A stretch of DNA of 64,000 bases from Qaidamihabitans albus (GCF_016464705.1 NZ_JAEHOB010000010.1:151112-215111), one strand, 5' to 3'; counted from the stretch's first letter, positions 20,042 to 28,593 are shown. Program-made: numbers and translations. The notes: generated from the sequence alone by a model not told the origin.

Positions 20042-20812
20042 TCAGATCTTCAACGCATGGGTGGCGGTCGCGCCGCCGTCGGCGACGAACTCGCCGCCCG
20101 TGCAGTACGAGCTCTCGTCACTCGCGAGGAACAGTGCCACGTCCGCGATCTCCTCGGGCTGCCCGACACGGCGCAGCGCGAGTTTGCGGGCGATGCCGGA
20201 GAAGTCCACCTCGGCCCCTCCGGCGGCGTCCCGCACCATCTTGGTGTCGATCATCCCGGGATGCAGCGAGTTGACCCGGATGCCCTTCTCCCCCAGCTCG
20301 AGCGCGGCGACCTTCGTCATCCCCCGGATCGCGAACTTGCTCGCGGTGTAGGCGACGAGGAACGGCATACCGGCCAGCCCCTCCACAGAGGACACGTTGA
20401 CGATCGACCCGCCACCGGCGGCGGACATCGGTTCAACGACCGAGCGCATCCCGAGAAACGCCCCGGTCTGGTTCACCCTGATCACCCGCTCGTAGTCCGC
20501 CAGCCTGGTCTGGGCGAGGGGGGCGAAGTGCAGCACACCGGCATTGTTGACCAGCACGTTCAGTGCGCCGAACTCGGCGACGGTGCGCTCGGTCGCCCGC
20601 GCCCAGTCGTCCTCGTCGGCCACGTCGAGGTGCACGTACCGCGCGGCCGAACCGAGCTCGTCGGCCAGCTCCTTGCCGTCGGTGTCGGTGATGTCGGCGA
20701 TCATCACCTTCGCGCCCTCGGCCACGAAGCGGCGGGCCGCCGCCGCGCCCTGCCCGCGAGCGGCCCCCGTGATCAGGGCGACCTTGCCGTCCAGCCGGCC
20801 CGTGCCGCTCAC
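20042..20812 (-). CDS. SDR oxidoreductase, hydroxysteroid-dehydrogenase-like
   Basis: 256 aa classical short-chain dehydrogenase. Cofactor motif TGAARGQG at about residues 15-22, D at the end of beta-2 (IADITD) indicating NAD(H) preference, NNAG at about 89-92, catalytic SSVE...YTASK (Tyr and Lys of the YxxxK motif) and a glycine-rich C-terminus. Most like actinobacterial 3-alpha/20-beta-hydroxysteroid dehydrogenase or FabG-like enzymes. It is coupled to the ALDH gene (4-nt overlap) and sits just upstream of yrbE4A, so a steroid or CoA-ester substrate is likely, but unproven. Confidence 0.88.
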   Translation of the reverse strand: MSGTGRLDGKVALITGAARGQGAAAARRFVAEGAKVMIADITDTDGKELADELGSAARYVHLDVADEDDWARATERTVAEFGALNVLVNNAGVLHFAPLAQTRLADYERVIRVNQTGAFLGMRSVVEPMSAAGGGSIVNVSSVEGLAGMPFLVAYTASKFAIRGMTKVAALELGEKGIRVNSLHPGMIDTKMVRDAAGGAEVDFSGIARKLALRRVGQPEEIADVALFLASDESSYCTGGEFVADGGATATHALKI

Positions 20813-22317
20813 ATCATCTCCTCGGTCAGTGGCATGAACACGGACTTGAGCTCGGTGTAGGCCTCGAACGCGGTCCGCCCGCCTTCCCGGCCGAGCCCGG
20901 ACTGCTTGAACCCGCCGAAGGGCAGGTGCGGTTCGATCTGGAAGCCGTTGATGCCCACCGTTCCGGCCCGGAGCCTGCGCGAGACGCGGAACGCCCGCTG
21001 CACGTCGGCGGTGAACAGCCCCGCGCCGAGACCGTACTCGGTGTCGTTGGCGAGCGCGATCGCCTCGTCCTCGTCGTCGAACGGCACGACCGCGAGCACG
21101 GGCCCGAAGATCTCCTCCTGGGCGATGGTGGCCGAGTTGTCCACGTCGGCGAAGATCGTCGGCGCCACGAAGTTGCCGCTGGCGAGGTCGCCGCCGAGGC
21201 GTTCGCCGCCGGTGACGAGGCGGCCCTCCTCCTTGCCCCGCTCGATGTAGCCGAGCACGCGCTCCAGCTGCCGCTCGTTGATGAGCGGGCTGGAGATCAC
21301 GCCGGGATCGAAGGGGTCGCCGTAGGTGACCGCCGCGGCCATGCCCTGCGCGGCACCGAGGAACTCGTCGTAGACGTCCCGGTGGACCAGCGCGCGGGTG
21401 TTGGCCACGCAGGCCTGGCCGGACAGGCCCATGGTCACCGCGCCGACCACGGTGGCGGCGGCAAGGCCCACATTGGACGCGTCGCCGAACACCAGCGCCG
21501 GGCTCTTGCCGCCGAGCTCGAGCGATACGCGCTTGAGCGTGCCCGCGGACGCCTCCACGATGTGCTTGCCGACGGCTCTACTGCCGGTGAAGCTCACCTT
21601 GTCGACATCGGGATGGGTGATCATGGCCTCGCCGACGGGGTCGCCTGCACCCGTGACGACGTTGACGACGCCGTCCGGCACGCCCGCCTCGGCAAGCAGC
21701 TCGACCATGCGCAGGACCGAGAACGTGCAGTACTCCGACGGCTTGAGCACGATGGTGCAGCCCGCGGCGAGCGCGGGCGCCACCTTCTGCGCGAACAGCA
21801 GGAACGGCGCGTTCCACGGCAGGATCGCGGCGACCACGCCGATCGGCTCGCGGAAGGTCATCGCGAGGTGGTCGCCGCCCTGGTACGGCGGCAGGGTCTG
21901 CCCGCCGACCTTGTCCACCCATCCGGCGTGGTGGTCGAACACGTCGGCCGCGGCGCCGACCGAGGTCGCGTAGATGGAACCGAACGACAGCGGCACCGAG
22001 TTGTCGAGTGCCTGGAGTGCGCGGAGCTCATCGGCGTGCTTGCGGAGCAGGTCGGCGTAACGGTGCAGCACACCGATGCGGACCCCCGCCCGCGCATTCG
22101 GCCAGGTGCCCGAGTCGAAGGCGCGGCGAGCGGCCGCGACGGCGGCGGCCACGTCCGCGGCGCCGCCGCTGGCGAAGTCACCGACCGCCTCGCCCGTCGC
22201 GGGGTGGTGGTGGGTCCAGGTGGCGCCGTCGGCGGCCGGTCCCCACTGCCCGTCGATGTAGAGCTGGCCGGTCTTGAGCCCGACCGACTCACGGTGCGGC
22301 TGCACGGTCAACGTCAT
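20809..22317 (-). CDS. Aldehyde dehydrogenase family protein
   Basis: 502 aa NAD(P)-dependent aldehyde dehydrogenase. Seen: PWNAPFLLFAQK near the Rossmann entry, FTGSRAVGKHI, general-base Glu in LELGGKSPALVF, nucleophile Cys in SGQACVANTR, and EEIFGPVLAV toward the C-terminus. Full length and intact. The gene lies between two SDR genes in the steroid locus, with an ADH two genes upstream, which suggests sequential oxidation of an alcohol to an acid (for example a sterol side-chain alcohol; inference). Not present at this place in the M. tuberculosis mce4 locus as I recall it. Confidence 0.92.
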   Translation of the reverse strand: MTLTVQPHRESVGLKTGQLYIDGQWGPAADGATWTHHHPATGEAVGDFASGGAADVAAAVAAARRAFDSGTWPNARAGVRIGVLHRYADLLRKHADELRALQALDNSVPLSFGSIYATSVGAAADVFDHHAGWVDKVGGQTLPPYQGGDHLAMTFREPIGVVAAILPWNAPFLLFAQKVAPALAAGCTIVLKPSEYCTFSVLRMVELLAEAGVPDGVVNVVTGAGDPVGEAMITHPDVDKVSFTGSRAVGKHIVEASAGTLKRVSLELGGKSPALVFGDASNVGLAAATVVGAVTMGLSGQACVANTRALVHRDVYDEFLGAAQGMAAAVTYGDPFDPGVISSPLINERQLERVLGYIERGKEEGRLVTGGERLGGDLASGNFVAPTIFADVDNSATIAQEEIFGPVLAVVPFDDEDEAIALANDTEYGLGAGLFTADVQRAFRVSRRLRAGTVGINGFQIEPHLPFGGFKQSGLGREGGRTAFEAYTELKSVFMPLTEEMM

Positions 22318-22330
22318 GACAAGGTTCTCC

Positions 22331-23224
22331 TCAAGGCAGGGAAAGGATCTCGGTGGCGGCGAACATGCGGTCGGGTTCCCGGTCGGCGAAGTAGCCGCCG
22401 ACGCTCTCCGCGAGCCCGGCGGCGGTCCAGGTCCCGTCCGCGGTGTCGAACCTCCGCTCGACCTCCGGCGGTTTCAGCAGGGCGACCATGCCGCCGTGCA
22501 CCACGAACACCTGGCCGGTGACCCGCTCCGCGGCGGGCGAGGCCAGGAACGCCACGAACGGCGCGACGTGATCCACCGACAGCGGGTCCGTGCCGTCCGC
22601 GGGCGCTTCGCCGAAGACGTTCTCGGTCATCGCGGTGCGGGCGCGGGGGCAGATGGCGTTGGCGCGAACGCCGTAGCGGCTCATCCCCCTCGCGGTGGCC
22701 ACGGTGAGCGCGGCGATGCCCGCCTTGGCCGCCGCGTAGTTCGGCTGGCCCGCCGAACCGACGAGGAACGCCTCGGACGCGGTGTTGACGATCCGGCCGT
22801 AGGCCGGGCCACCCTCCATCTTGGACTGCTCGCGCCAGTGCGCGGACGCGGCCCTGGAGAGCAGGAAGTGCCCGCGCAGGTGCACGCGGATCACCGTGTC
22901 CCACTCATCGTCGGACATCGAGAACACCATGCGGTCGCGCAGCACCCCGGCGTTGTTGACGACGACGTGCAGGCCGCCGAAGTGCTCGGTGGCCGCGGCG
23001 AGCAGGGCGTCGGCGGTCGAACGCTCGGCGACGTCGCCGGTGACCGGCAGCGCCTTGCCGCCCGCGGCCTCGATCTCCTCCGCCACGGCCCCGGCCGCGT
23101 CGGAAACGTCGTTGACCACCACTGCGGCACCGGCGGTGGCGAGCGCGCGGGCCTCCGCCCGGCCGAGGCCCGCACCGGCGCCGGTGACGATCGCGACCCG
23201 GCCCGCCAGGCTGGTGGAGCTCAC
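22331..23224 (-). CDS. hsd4A: Hsd4A-type SDR (17-beta-HSD / beta-hydroxyacyl-CoA dehydrogenase)
   Basis: 297 aa, longer than a plain SDR. N-terminal TGAGAGLGRAEA cofactor motif, VVNDVSD, NNAGVLRD, VHLRGHF, catalytic Ser in NTASEA and YAAAK, followed by RYGVRANAICPRARTAMTENVF, a stretch characteristic of the Hsd4A/FabG3 group (Rv3502c in M. tuberculosis). Those enzymes act on steroid 17-hydroxyls and on 22-hydroxy CoA esters in side-chain beta-oxidation (family knowledge). GTG start 23222-23224 overlaps the ADH stop (GTGA); the open frame up to 24031 lies inside that gene. Confidence 0.85.
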   Translation of the reverse strand: MSSTSLAGRVAIVTGAGAGLGRAEARALATAGAAVVVNDVSDAAGAVAEEIEAAGGKALPVTGDVAERSTADALLAAATEHFGGLHVVVNNAGVLRDRMVFSMSDDEWDTVIRVHLRGHFLLSRAASAHWREQSKMEGGPAYGRIVNTASEAFLVGSAGQPNYAAAKAGIAALTVATARGMSRYGVRANAICPRARTAMTENVFGEAPADGTDPLSVDHVAPFVAFLASPAAERVTGQVFVVHGGMVALLKPPEVERRFDTADGTWTAAGLAESVGGYFADREPDRMFAATEILSLP

Positions 23225-24309
23225 TCGAGTGTCACCACCTGGCGGATCACGTCGCTGCTGCCCTCGCGCAGCACACGCAGGCCGTCGTTGATCTCGGCGA
23301 AGCCGAGGCGGCGGGAGATCATGCCGTCGAGATCGAGCAGGCCCGCCCGCCAGAACCGGAGCATGCGCGCGGTGTCGCGGTGCACGTGCGCCGAGCCATA
23401 GAACGAGCCGAGGATCTTCTTGTCGTGCAGGAACAGCTCCTGCGCGCTGAACCGCACCATCGCGTCGCCCCGGCCGGCGCCGACGATCACGACCGAGCCA
23501 CCGCGGCGGGCCTGGTCCCAGGCCGAGCGGATCGTCGCGGGCAGCCCGACGACATCGAAGGCGTGGTCGAAGCCCTCCGCCGCGGTCAGGCTCTGCTTGA
23601 GCTCCTCGAGCCCCTCCGGCGTGGTGGCTTGCGTGGCGCCGAACCGCCGGGCGATGTCGTGCTTGGCCTCCACCGGGTCGACCGCCACGATCGTCGTGGC
23701 ACCGGCGATGCGGGCACCCTGGATGACCGAGATCCCGACACCGCCGCAGCCGATGATCACGACGGTGGAGCCGGGTTGCACCCGCGCGGTGTTCAGCACG
23801 GCCCCGACGCCGGTGAGCACCCCGCAGGCGATCAACGCCGCCGTCTCGAACGGCACGTCGGCGTCCACCTTGATGGCACCGGACGCGGGGACCACGACCT
23901 CCTCGGCGAACGTGCCGAGCCCGGCGTAGCCGAACAGCGGCGTGTCGCCCTGCTTGAAGCGCGGGGAGGTGAATGCCGCGATGGCGTGCACCGCGCAGAG
24001 GTTCGGCTCGCCGCGCAGGCAGCTCGGGCAACTCCCGCAGGGCGGGACGAAGGACACGGTGACGTGGTCGCCTGGCGCCAGGTGATCGACCCCCGCACCG
24101 ACCGAGAGCACCTCCCCGGAACCCTCGTGGCCGATGACGCCAGGGGCGAGCGCGGGCAGCGTGCCGTCCATCGCGGACAGGTCGCTGTGGCAGATGCCCG
24201 AGGCGCGCACCCGGATCCGGACCTCGTGCGGCCCGGGGTCCACCGTCGTGACGTCATCGCGCAGTTCGAGCTTGTCGTCACCGATCGCGTTCAGTACGGC
24301 CGCTCTCAT
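23221..24309 (-). CDS. Zinc-containing alcohol dehydrogenase (MDR family)
   Basis: 362 aa. Catalytic-zinc ligands in GICHSDLSAMDG and GHEGSGEV, structural-zinc Cys cluster CGSCPSCLRGEPNLC near 90-104, a third catalytic ligand CGV in AALIACGVLTG, and the Rossmann motif GCGGVGIS near 190. Resembles the class III/NDMA-type actinobacterial ADHs. Start ATG 24307-24309 chosen (MRAAVLNAIG is the usual N-terminus; a purine-rich CTGGGAGGCGC lies upstream). It follows the ferredoxin by 101 nt, a gap that contains a weak KstR-like sequence, so it may have its own promoter. Substrate unknown. Confidence 0.92.
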   Translation of the reverse strand: MRAAVLNAIGDDKLELRDDVTTVDPGPHEVRIRVRASGICHSDLSAMDGTLPALAPGVIGHEGSGEVLSVGAGVDHLAPGDHVTVSFVPPCGSCPSCLRGEPNLCAVHAIAAFTSPRFKQGDTPLFGYAGLGTFAEEVVVPASGAIKVDADVPFETAALIACGVLTGVGAVLNTARVQPGSTVVIIGCGGVGISVIQGARIAGATTIVAVDPVEAKHDIARRFGATQATTPEGLEELKQSLTAAEGFDHAFDVVGLPATIRSAWDQARRGGSVVIVGAGRGDAMVRFSAQELFLHDKKILGSFYGSAHVHRDTARMLRFWRAGLLDLDGMISRRLGFAEINDGLRVLREGSSDVIRQVVTLE

Positions 24310-24368
24310 CCGATGCGCCTCCCAGAGGTCGCGCGGACCGCCGTTGGTCCGCGACTCACACCAAAGAC

Positions 24369-24382
24369 TAGAATCTGTTCTC
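24369..24382. promoter_or_regulatory. Weak KstR-like site upstream of the ADH gene
   Basis: TAGAATCTGTTCTC matches the T..AAC..GTT..A KstR pattern at six of the eight fixed positions (AAC reads AAT, final A reads C). It lies 60 bp upstream of the ADH start in an AT-rich patch of an otherwise GC-rich gap. Suggestive only. Confidence 0.3.
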
Positions 24383-24410
24383 GTCTTCGGCAACCCTCAT
24401 CTTGGGCGCC

Positions 24411-24611
24411 CTAGTCGGTGATGAGCAGGGCATTCTTCGGGCACGACGCGACAGCATGAGTAACACGTTCTAGTTCCCCCTCGGGAGGGTTCGGCTGGAC
24501 GATACGCAGCTCCTCCTCGTCGTCCAGCTCGAAGACGGCGGGAGCGATCGCCACACACACCTCGTTGGCCTCGCACAGTGTCCGGTCGACCCTGACCTCC
24601 ACGAACAGCAC
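24411..24611 (-). CDS. fdxD: Small [3Fe-4S]-type ferredoxin (FdxD-like)
   Basis: 66 aa acidic ferredoxin. Cysteines at 13, 19 and 57 only (CEANEVC and ASCPKN), so three ligands, the pattern of [3Fe-4S] ferredoxins that serve actinobacterial cytochromes P450. Its neighbours reproduce the Rv3503c (fdxD)/fadE26 divergence of M. tuberculosis. Start is GTG 24609-24611 with GGAAAG upstream; the longer frame to 24636 runs into the promoter. Likely electron donor for a steroid hydroxylase encoded elsewhere (inference). First gene of the minus-strand steroid operon, under the KstR site at 24642. Confidence 0.9.
   Translation of the reverse strand: MLFVEVRVDRTLCEANEVCVAIAPAVFELDDEEELRIVQPNPPEGELERVTHAVASCPKNALLITD
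24459..24472. promoter_or_regulatory. KstR-like sequence inside the ferredoxin gene
   Basis: AGTAACACGTTCTA fits the KstR half-site layout at seven of eight fixed positions (first T reads A). It is within coding sequence of fdxD, about 150 bp upstream of the ADH start. May be chance. Confidence 0.2.
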
Positions 24612-24641
24612 CTCGCTTTCCGGTCGGCTCCTCCAATAAAG

Positions 24642-24655
24642 TAGAACTTGTTCTA
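24642..24655. promoter_or_regulatory. KstR operator between fdxD and fadE26
   Basis: TAGAACTTGTTCTA is a perfect match to the published KstR consensus TnnAACnnGTTnnA and is symmetric apart from the central two bases; flanking G and C extend the palindrome to 16 bp. It sits 30 bp from the fdxD start and 54 bp from the fadE26 start, so one site can repress both arms of the steroid locus. KstR is de-repressed by cholesterol-derived CoA thioesters (family knowledge). Confidence 0.85.
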
Positions 24656-24709
24656 CACTAGCGCCGCGGCCACACCCGACACCAGGTCAACGGCGAGCGG
24701 GAGGATCAG

Positions 24710-25891
24710 ATGCGCATCGGTTACGCGCCCGAGCAGGAGCGGCTGCGAGAGGAGCTGCGGTCGTACTTCAGCGGGCTGATGACGCCCGAGCGGCGCGAGG
24801 CCCTGCGCGGTACCGGCGGCGAGTACGGGGACGGCTCGGCCTACAAGGAGATCGTGCGCGAGCTCGGCCGCGACGGCTGGCTCGCGCTGTGCTGGCCGAA
24901 GGCGTACGGCGGGCACGAGCGGACGATGCTCGACCAGCTCGTGTTCACCGACGAGGCGGCCGTCGCCGGAGTGCCGGTGCCGTTCCTGACCATCAACACC
25001 ATCGGTCCGACGATCATGCGCTTCGGCACCGCGGAGCAGAAGGAGTTCTACCTGCCGAGGATCGCCGCCGGAAAGCTGCACTTCTCGATCGGCTACTCCG
25101 AGCCGGAGGCAGGCACCGACCTGGCCTCGCTGCGGACGCGGGCGGTGCGCGACGGTGAGGAGTACGTGATCAACGGGCAGAAGATGTGGACGAGCCTCAT
25201 CGAGTACGCCGACTACGTCTGGCTCGCGGTACGCACCGATCCCGAGGCGCGCAAGCACAAGGGGCTGAGCATTCTCGTCGTGCCCACCTCGGCCGAGGGC
25301 TTCTCCTGGACCAAGGTCCGCACGGTCGCGGGCCCCGGCACCAGCGCGACCTACTACTCCGACGTGCGCGTCCCGGCGAGCGCCAGGGTCGCCGGGGAGA
25401 ACGAGGGCTGGCCGCTGATCACCAACCAGCTCAACCACGAGCGCGTGGCGCTGACCTCGGCCGCACCCATCCGGCACGCGCTGTCCGAGGTGCGCGACTG
25501 GGCGCGGGAGACCAAGCTGGCCGACGGCAGCCGGGTGCTCGACGCCGAGTGGGTGCGGTTGCACCTGGCCCGCGTGCACGCCCATGCGGAGAACCTGAAG
25601 CTGCGCAACTGGAAGATCGCCTGGGCGGCGGCCGGGAACGAGCTCGGCCCTGCCGAGGCGTCGGCCACCAAGGTGTTCGGCACCGAACTCGCCACCGAGG
25701 CCTACCGCCTGCTGATGGAGGTGCTCGGCGCCGGCGCGGTGGTTCGCGAGGACTCCCCGGGGGCGCTGCTGCGCGGGCGCGTCGAACGCCTGCACCGCTC
25801 GTCGCTGATCCTCACCTTCGGCGGCGGCACCAACGAGGTGCAGCGCGACATCGTTGCCGCCACCGCACTCGGCCTGCCCGTCACCCGCTGA
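24710..25891 (+). CDS. fadE26: FadE26/ChsE4-like acyl-CoA dehydrogenase subunit
   Basis: 393 aa FAD-dependent acyl-CoA dehydrogenase. N-terminal helical domain to about 125, beta domain with GYSEPEAGTDLASL at 128-141 and MWTSLIEYADYVWLAVR, C-terminal helices ending FGGGTNEVQRDIVAATALGLP. In M. tuberculosis FadE26 (ChsE4) and FadE27 (ChsE5) form an alpha2-beta2 enzyme acting on 3-oxo-steroid side-chain CoA esters (established knowledge). Start ATG 24710 has GGGAGGATCAG upstream. FadE27 follows 18 nt later. Divergent from fdxD under one KstR site. Confidence 0.93.
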   Translation: MRIGYAPEQERLREELRSYFSGLMTPERREALRGTGGEYGDGSAYKEIVRELGRDGWLALCWPKAYGGHERTMLDQLVFTDEAAVAGVPVPFLTINTIGPTIMRFGTAEQKEFYLPRIAAGKLHFSIGYSEPEAGTDLASLRTRAVRDGEEYVINGQKMWTSLIEYADYVWLAVRTDPEARKHKGLSILVVPTSAEGFSWTKVRTVAGPGTSATYYSDVRVPASARVAGENEGWPLITNQLNHERVALTSAAPIRHALSEVRDWARETKLADGSRVLDAEWVRLHLARVHAHAENLKLRNWKIAWAAAGNELGPAEASATKVFGTELATEAYRLLMEVLGAGAVVREDSPGALLRGRVERLHRSSLILTFGGGTNEVQRDIVAATALGLPVTR

Positions 25892-25909
25892 TCCGGAAAG
25901 AGCGTGCCG

Positions 25910-26986
25910 ATGGACTTCAACCACACCGAGGCGCAGCACGACCTCGCCCAGCTCACCCGCCGCATCGCGACCGACCAGGTCACCCCTGAGTCCCTTGGCG
26001 AACACGGCTCCGGTGGCTTCGACGGTGCACTGTGGACACAACTGGCCAAGGCGGGAGTGCTCGACGCCGCACTGCCCTCAGCGGTCGGCGGGGGCGGTTT
26101 CGGCCTGCTCGAACAGTGCGCGGTGCTCACCGAGCTGGGCCGCGCCGTCGCCCCGGTCCCCTACCTGCCGAGCATCACCATGGCCGCCGCCGCGCTCGCC
26201 GAGTTCGGCACCGGGGAGCAGCTCGAACGGTGGCTCGTGCCCACCGTGCGCGGCGACCGGGTGCTCGCCGTCGCGCTGCCCGACACCGGCACGCCCACCG
26301 GGTTCACCGCCGAGCGCACCGGCTCCGGCTGGCGGCTCTCCGGCGCGCAGACCGCGGTGCCCTTCGCCGCCTTCGCCGACGGCCTGCTCGTGCAGGCCGG
26401 CAGCACCGAAGGCGAGGTGGTGGTGCTGGTGGGCACCGATCACCCCGGGCTCACCGTGTCCCCGCAGCGGACCGTCGACCATGCCGACGCCGCACTGGTC
26501 GAGGCGGCCGATGTCGTGGTCGATCCCGGCGCCGTGTTCGGCACCGCCGTGGCGGAGTGGCTGCGGCTGCACGGGACCACCGGGCTGTGCGCGCAACAGC
26601 TCGGCGTACTGGAACGGGCACTGGAGCTGACGGCCGCCTATGCCGCCGAGCGCAGGCAGTTCGACCAGGCCATCGGCGGCTTCCAGGCGGTACGGCAGCG
26701 GCTGGCCGACGCCTACGTCGACGTCGAGGCCGTCCGGCTGACGCTCTGGCAGGCCGCGTGGCGGCTCTCCGCCGGGGAGGACGCCGCCGAGGAGGTCGCC
26801 ACCGCGAAGTACTGGGCCGCCGAGGCCGGGCACCGGGTGGCGCACACCGCGGTGCACGTCCACGGCGGCGTGGGCATCGACGTCGACCATCCGGTGCACC
26901 GCTACTTCGTCGCGGCCAAGCGGCACGAGTTCACCTTCGGCGGCGCCACCGCGCAGCTCCGGCACCTCGGCGGGCTGCTGGCATGA
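25910..26986 (+). CDS. fadE27: FadE27/ChsE5-like acyl-CoA dehydrogenase subunit
   Basis: 358 aa, the shorter partner of the heteromeric steroid acyl-CoA dehydrogenase. It retains the acyl-CoA dehydrogenase fold (GGGGFGLLEQCAVLTELGRAVAPVPY; C-terminal TAAYAAERRQFDQAIGGFQAVRQRLADAYVDVE and HVHGGVGIDVDHPVHRYF) but lacks a clear SxPxAGTD motif, as expected for a beta subunit. ATG 25910 is preferred over GTG 25904 because GGAAAG (25895-25900) is then 9 nt away. Its stop overlaps the fadD17 start (ATGA). Confidence 0.92.
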   Translation: MDFNHTEAQHDLAQLTRRIATDQVTPESLGEHGSGGFDGALWTQLAKAGVLDAALPSAVGGGGFGLLEQCAVLTELGRAVAPVPYLPSITMAAAALAEFGTGEQLERWLVPTVRGDRVLAVALPDTGTPTGFTAERTGSGWRLSGAQTAVPFAAFADGLLVQAGSTEGEVVVLVGTDHPGLTVSPQRTVDHADAALVEAADVVVDPGAVFGTAVAEWLRLHGTTGLCAQQLGVLERALELTAAYAAERRQFDQAIGGFQAVRQRLADAYVDVEAVRLTLWQAAWRLSAGEDAAEEVATAKYWAAEAGHRVAHTAVHVHGGVGIDVDHPVHRYFVAAKRHEFTFGGATAQLRHLGGLLA

Positions 26987-28593
26987 CCGGCGTGCCGACC
27001 GTCACCGACCTGCTGCTCGCGCGGGCGGGCGAGCAGCATCCCGGGCTGCTGTTCGAGGACGAGTCGTGGTCGTGGGCGGAGTGCGTCCTGGCGGGCGCCG
27101 AGCACGCCGCCGCACTGCGCGCACTGCTTCCTCCCGGTGCGCCGCCGCATGTCGGCGTGCTGGCCGACAACGTGCCCGCGTTCTCCTTCCTGCTCGGCGG
27201 CGCGGCGCTTTCCGGCAGCGTGCTGGCCGGACTGAACCCCACCCGGCGCGGCGAGGCGCTCGCCAGGGACGTCCGGCTCGCCGACTGCGCGCTCGTGCTG
27301 GCGGAGTCCCGGTACCTGCCGCTGCTGGCCGGGCTGGACCTCGGCGGCGCGCGGGTGCTCGACCTGGACGGCGCCGAGTGGGCGGAACGGCTCGCCGCCC
27401 ACCGGGGCGCCGAGATCGCCCCCGTCGCCGCCGCTGCAGGCGACCTGCTGATGCTGATCTTCACCTCCGGCACGAGCGGCGCGCCGAAGGCGGTGCGCTG
27501 CACGCACGGCAAGATCGCCTTCCCCGGGCGGATGCTCGCCGAGCGTTTCGGTCTCTCCAGGGCGGGCACCGTGTACGTGTCGATGCCGATGTTCCACTCG
27601 AACGCGATCATGGCGGGCTGGTCGGTGGGACTGGCCGCCGGTGCCACGATCGCGCTGCGCCGCAGGTTCTCCGCGTCGGGCTTCCTGGCCGACGTGCGCC
27701 GGTTCGGCGCGACGTACGCCAACTACGTCGGCGCCCCGCTGTCCTACGTGCTCGCCACGCCGCCGCGGCCCGACGACGCCGACAACCCGCTGCGCATCGT
27801 GTACGGCAACGAGGGCGCCGAAGCCGACCTCGCCGCGTTCGGGCACCGTTTCGGCTGCCACGTCGTCGACGCGTTCGGCTCCACCGAGGGCGGTGTCGGG
27901 TTCGCCCGCACCCCGGACACGCCGAGCGGCTCGCTGGGCAGGCTCACCGAGGGCGTCGAGGTGCTGCACCCGGACACCGGGCTGCCCTGCCCGCCCGCCG
28001 AGTTCGCCGAGGACGGCACGCTGCGCAACGCCGCCGAGGCCGTCGGCGAGATCGTGAACACCTCCGGCACGGGCTGGTTCGCCGGGTACTACGGCGATCC
28101 GGAGGCCGACGCCGAGCGGGTGCGACAGGGCCGGTACTTCACCGGTGACCTGGCCTATGTCGACGCCGAAGGGTACTGCTACTTCGCCGGCCGCCGCGGG
28201 GACTGGCTGCGGGTCGACGGCGAGAACCTGGGCACGGCGCCCATCGAGCGGGTGCTGCTGCGGCATCCCCGTGTCGCCGACGCCGCCGTGTACGCGGTCC
28301 CCGGCCGGATCGGCGACCAGGTGATGGCCGCGCTGGTGCCCCGCCCTGAGGCCACGCTGACCCTCGCCGAGTTCGGCGACTTCCTGGCCGCGCAGCCCGA
28401 CCTCGGACCGAGGCAGCTGCCGCGGTTCGTGCGAATTGTCAACGAACTACCGCGAACATCCACCTACAAGGTGCTGAAACGGGAGCTGTCGCGCGAGGGG
28501 CCGCACTGCTCCGATCCGGTATGGTGGCGCCCCGGCACGGAACCGATTTACGAACTACCGCCGTCGACTCGTGAGTGGCGACACGAGTTCTAA
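26983..28593 (+). CDS. fadD17: FadD17-like steroid acyl-CoA synthetase
   Basis: 536 aa ANL-superfamily acyl-CoA synthetase. AMP-binding loop FTSGTSGAPKAV, FGSTEGGVGF, the YFTGDLAYVD motif with adenylate-binding Asp, and RRGDWLRVDGENLGTAPIE hinge; catalytic Lys in TSTYKVLKRE. Matches Rv3506 in position after fadE26-fadE27; FadD17 activates sterol intermediates with a C5 side-chain carboxylate (family knowledge). The last eight residues (TREWRHEF) and the stop codon lie in a 46-bp palindromic repeat that starts at 28568, so the natural C-terminus may have been replaced by repeat-encoded residues. Confidence 0.92.
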   Translation: MTGVPTVTDLLLARAGEQHPGLLFEDESWSWAECVLAGAEHAAALRALLPPGAPPHVGVLADNVPAFSFLLGGAALSGSVLAGLNPTRRGEALARDVRLADCALVLAESRYLPLLAGLDLGGARVLDLDGAEWAERLAAHRGAEIAPVAAAAGDLLMLIFTSGTSGAPKAVRCTHGKIAFPGRMLAERFGLSRAGTVYVSMPMFHSNAIMAGWSVGLAAGATIALRRRFSASGFLADVRRFGATYANYVGAPLSYVLATPPRPDDADNPLRIVYGNEGAEADLAAFGHRFGCHVVDAFGSTEGGVGFARTPDTPSGSLGRLTEGVEVLHPDTGLPCPPAEFAEDGTLRNAAEAVGEIVNTSGTGWFAGYYGDPEADAERVRQGRYFTGDLAYVDAEGYCYFAGRRGDWLRVDGENLGTAPIERVLLRHPRVADAAVYAVPGRIGDQVMAALVPRPEATLTLAEFGDFLAAQPDLGPRQLPRFVRIVNELPRTSTYKVLKRELSREGPHCSDPVWWRPGTEPIYELPPSTREWRHEF

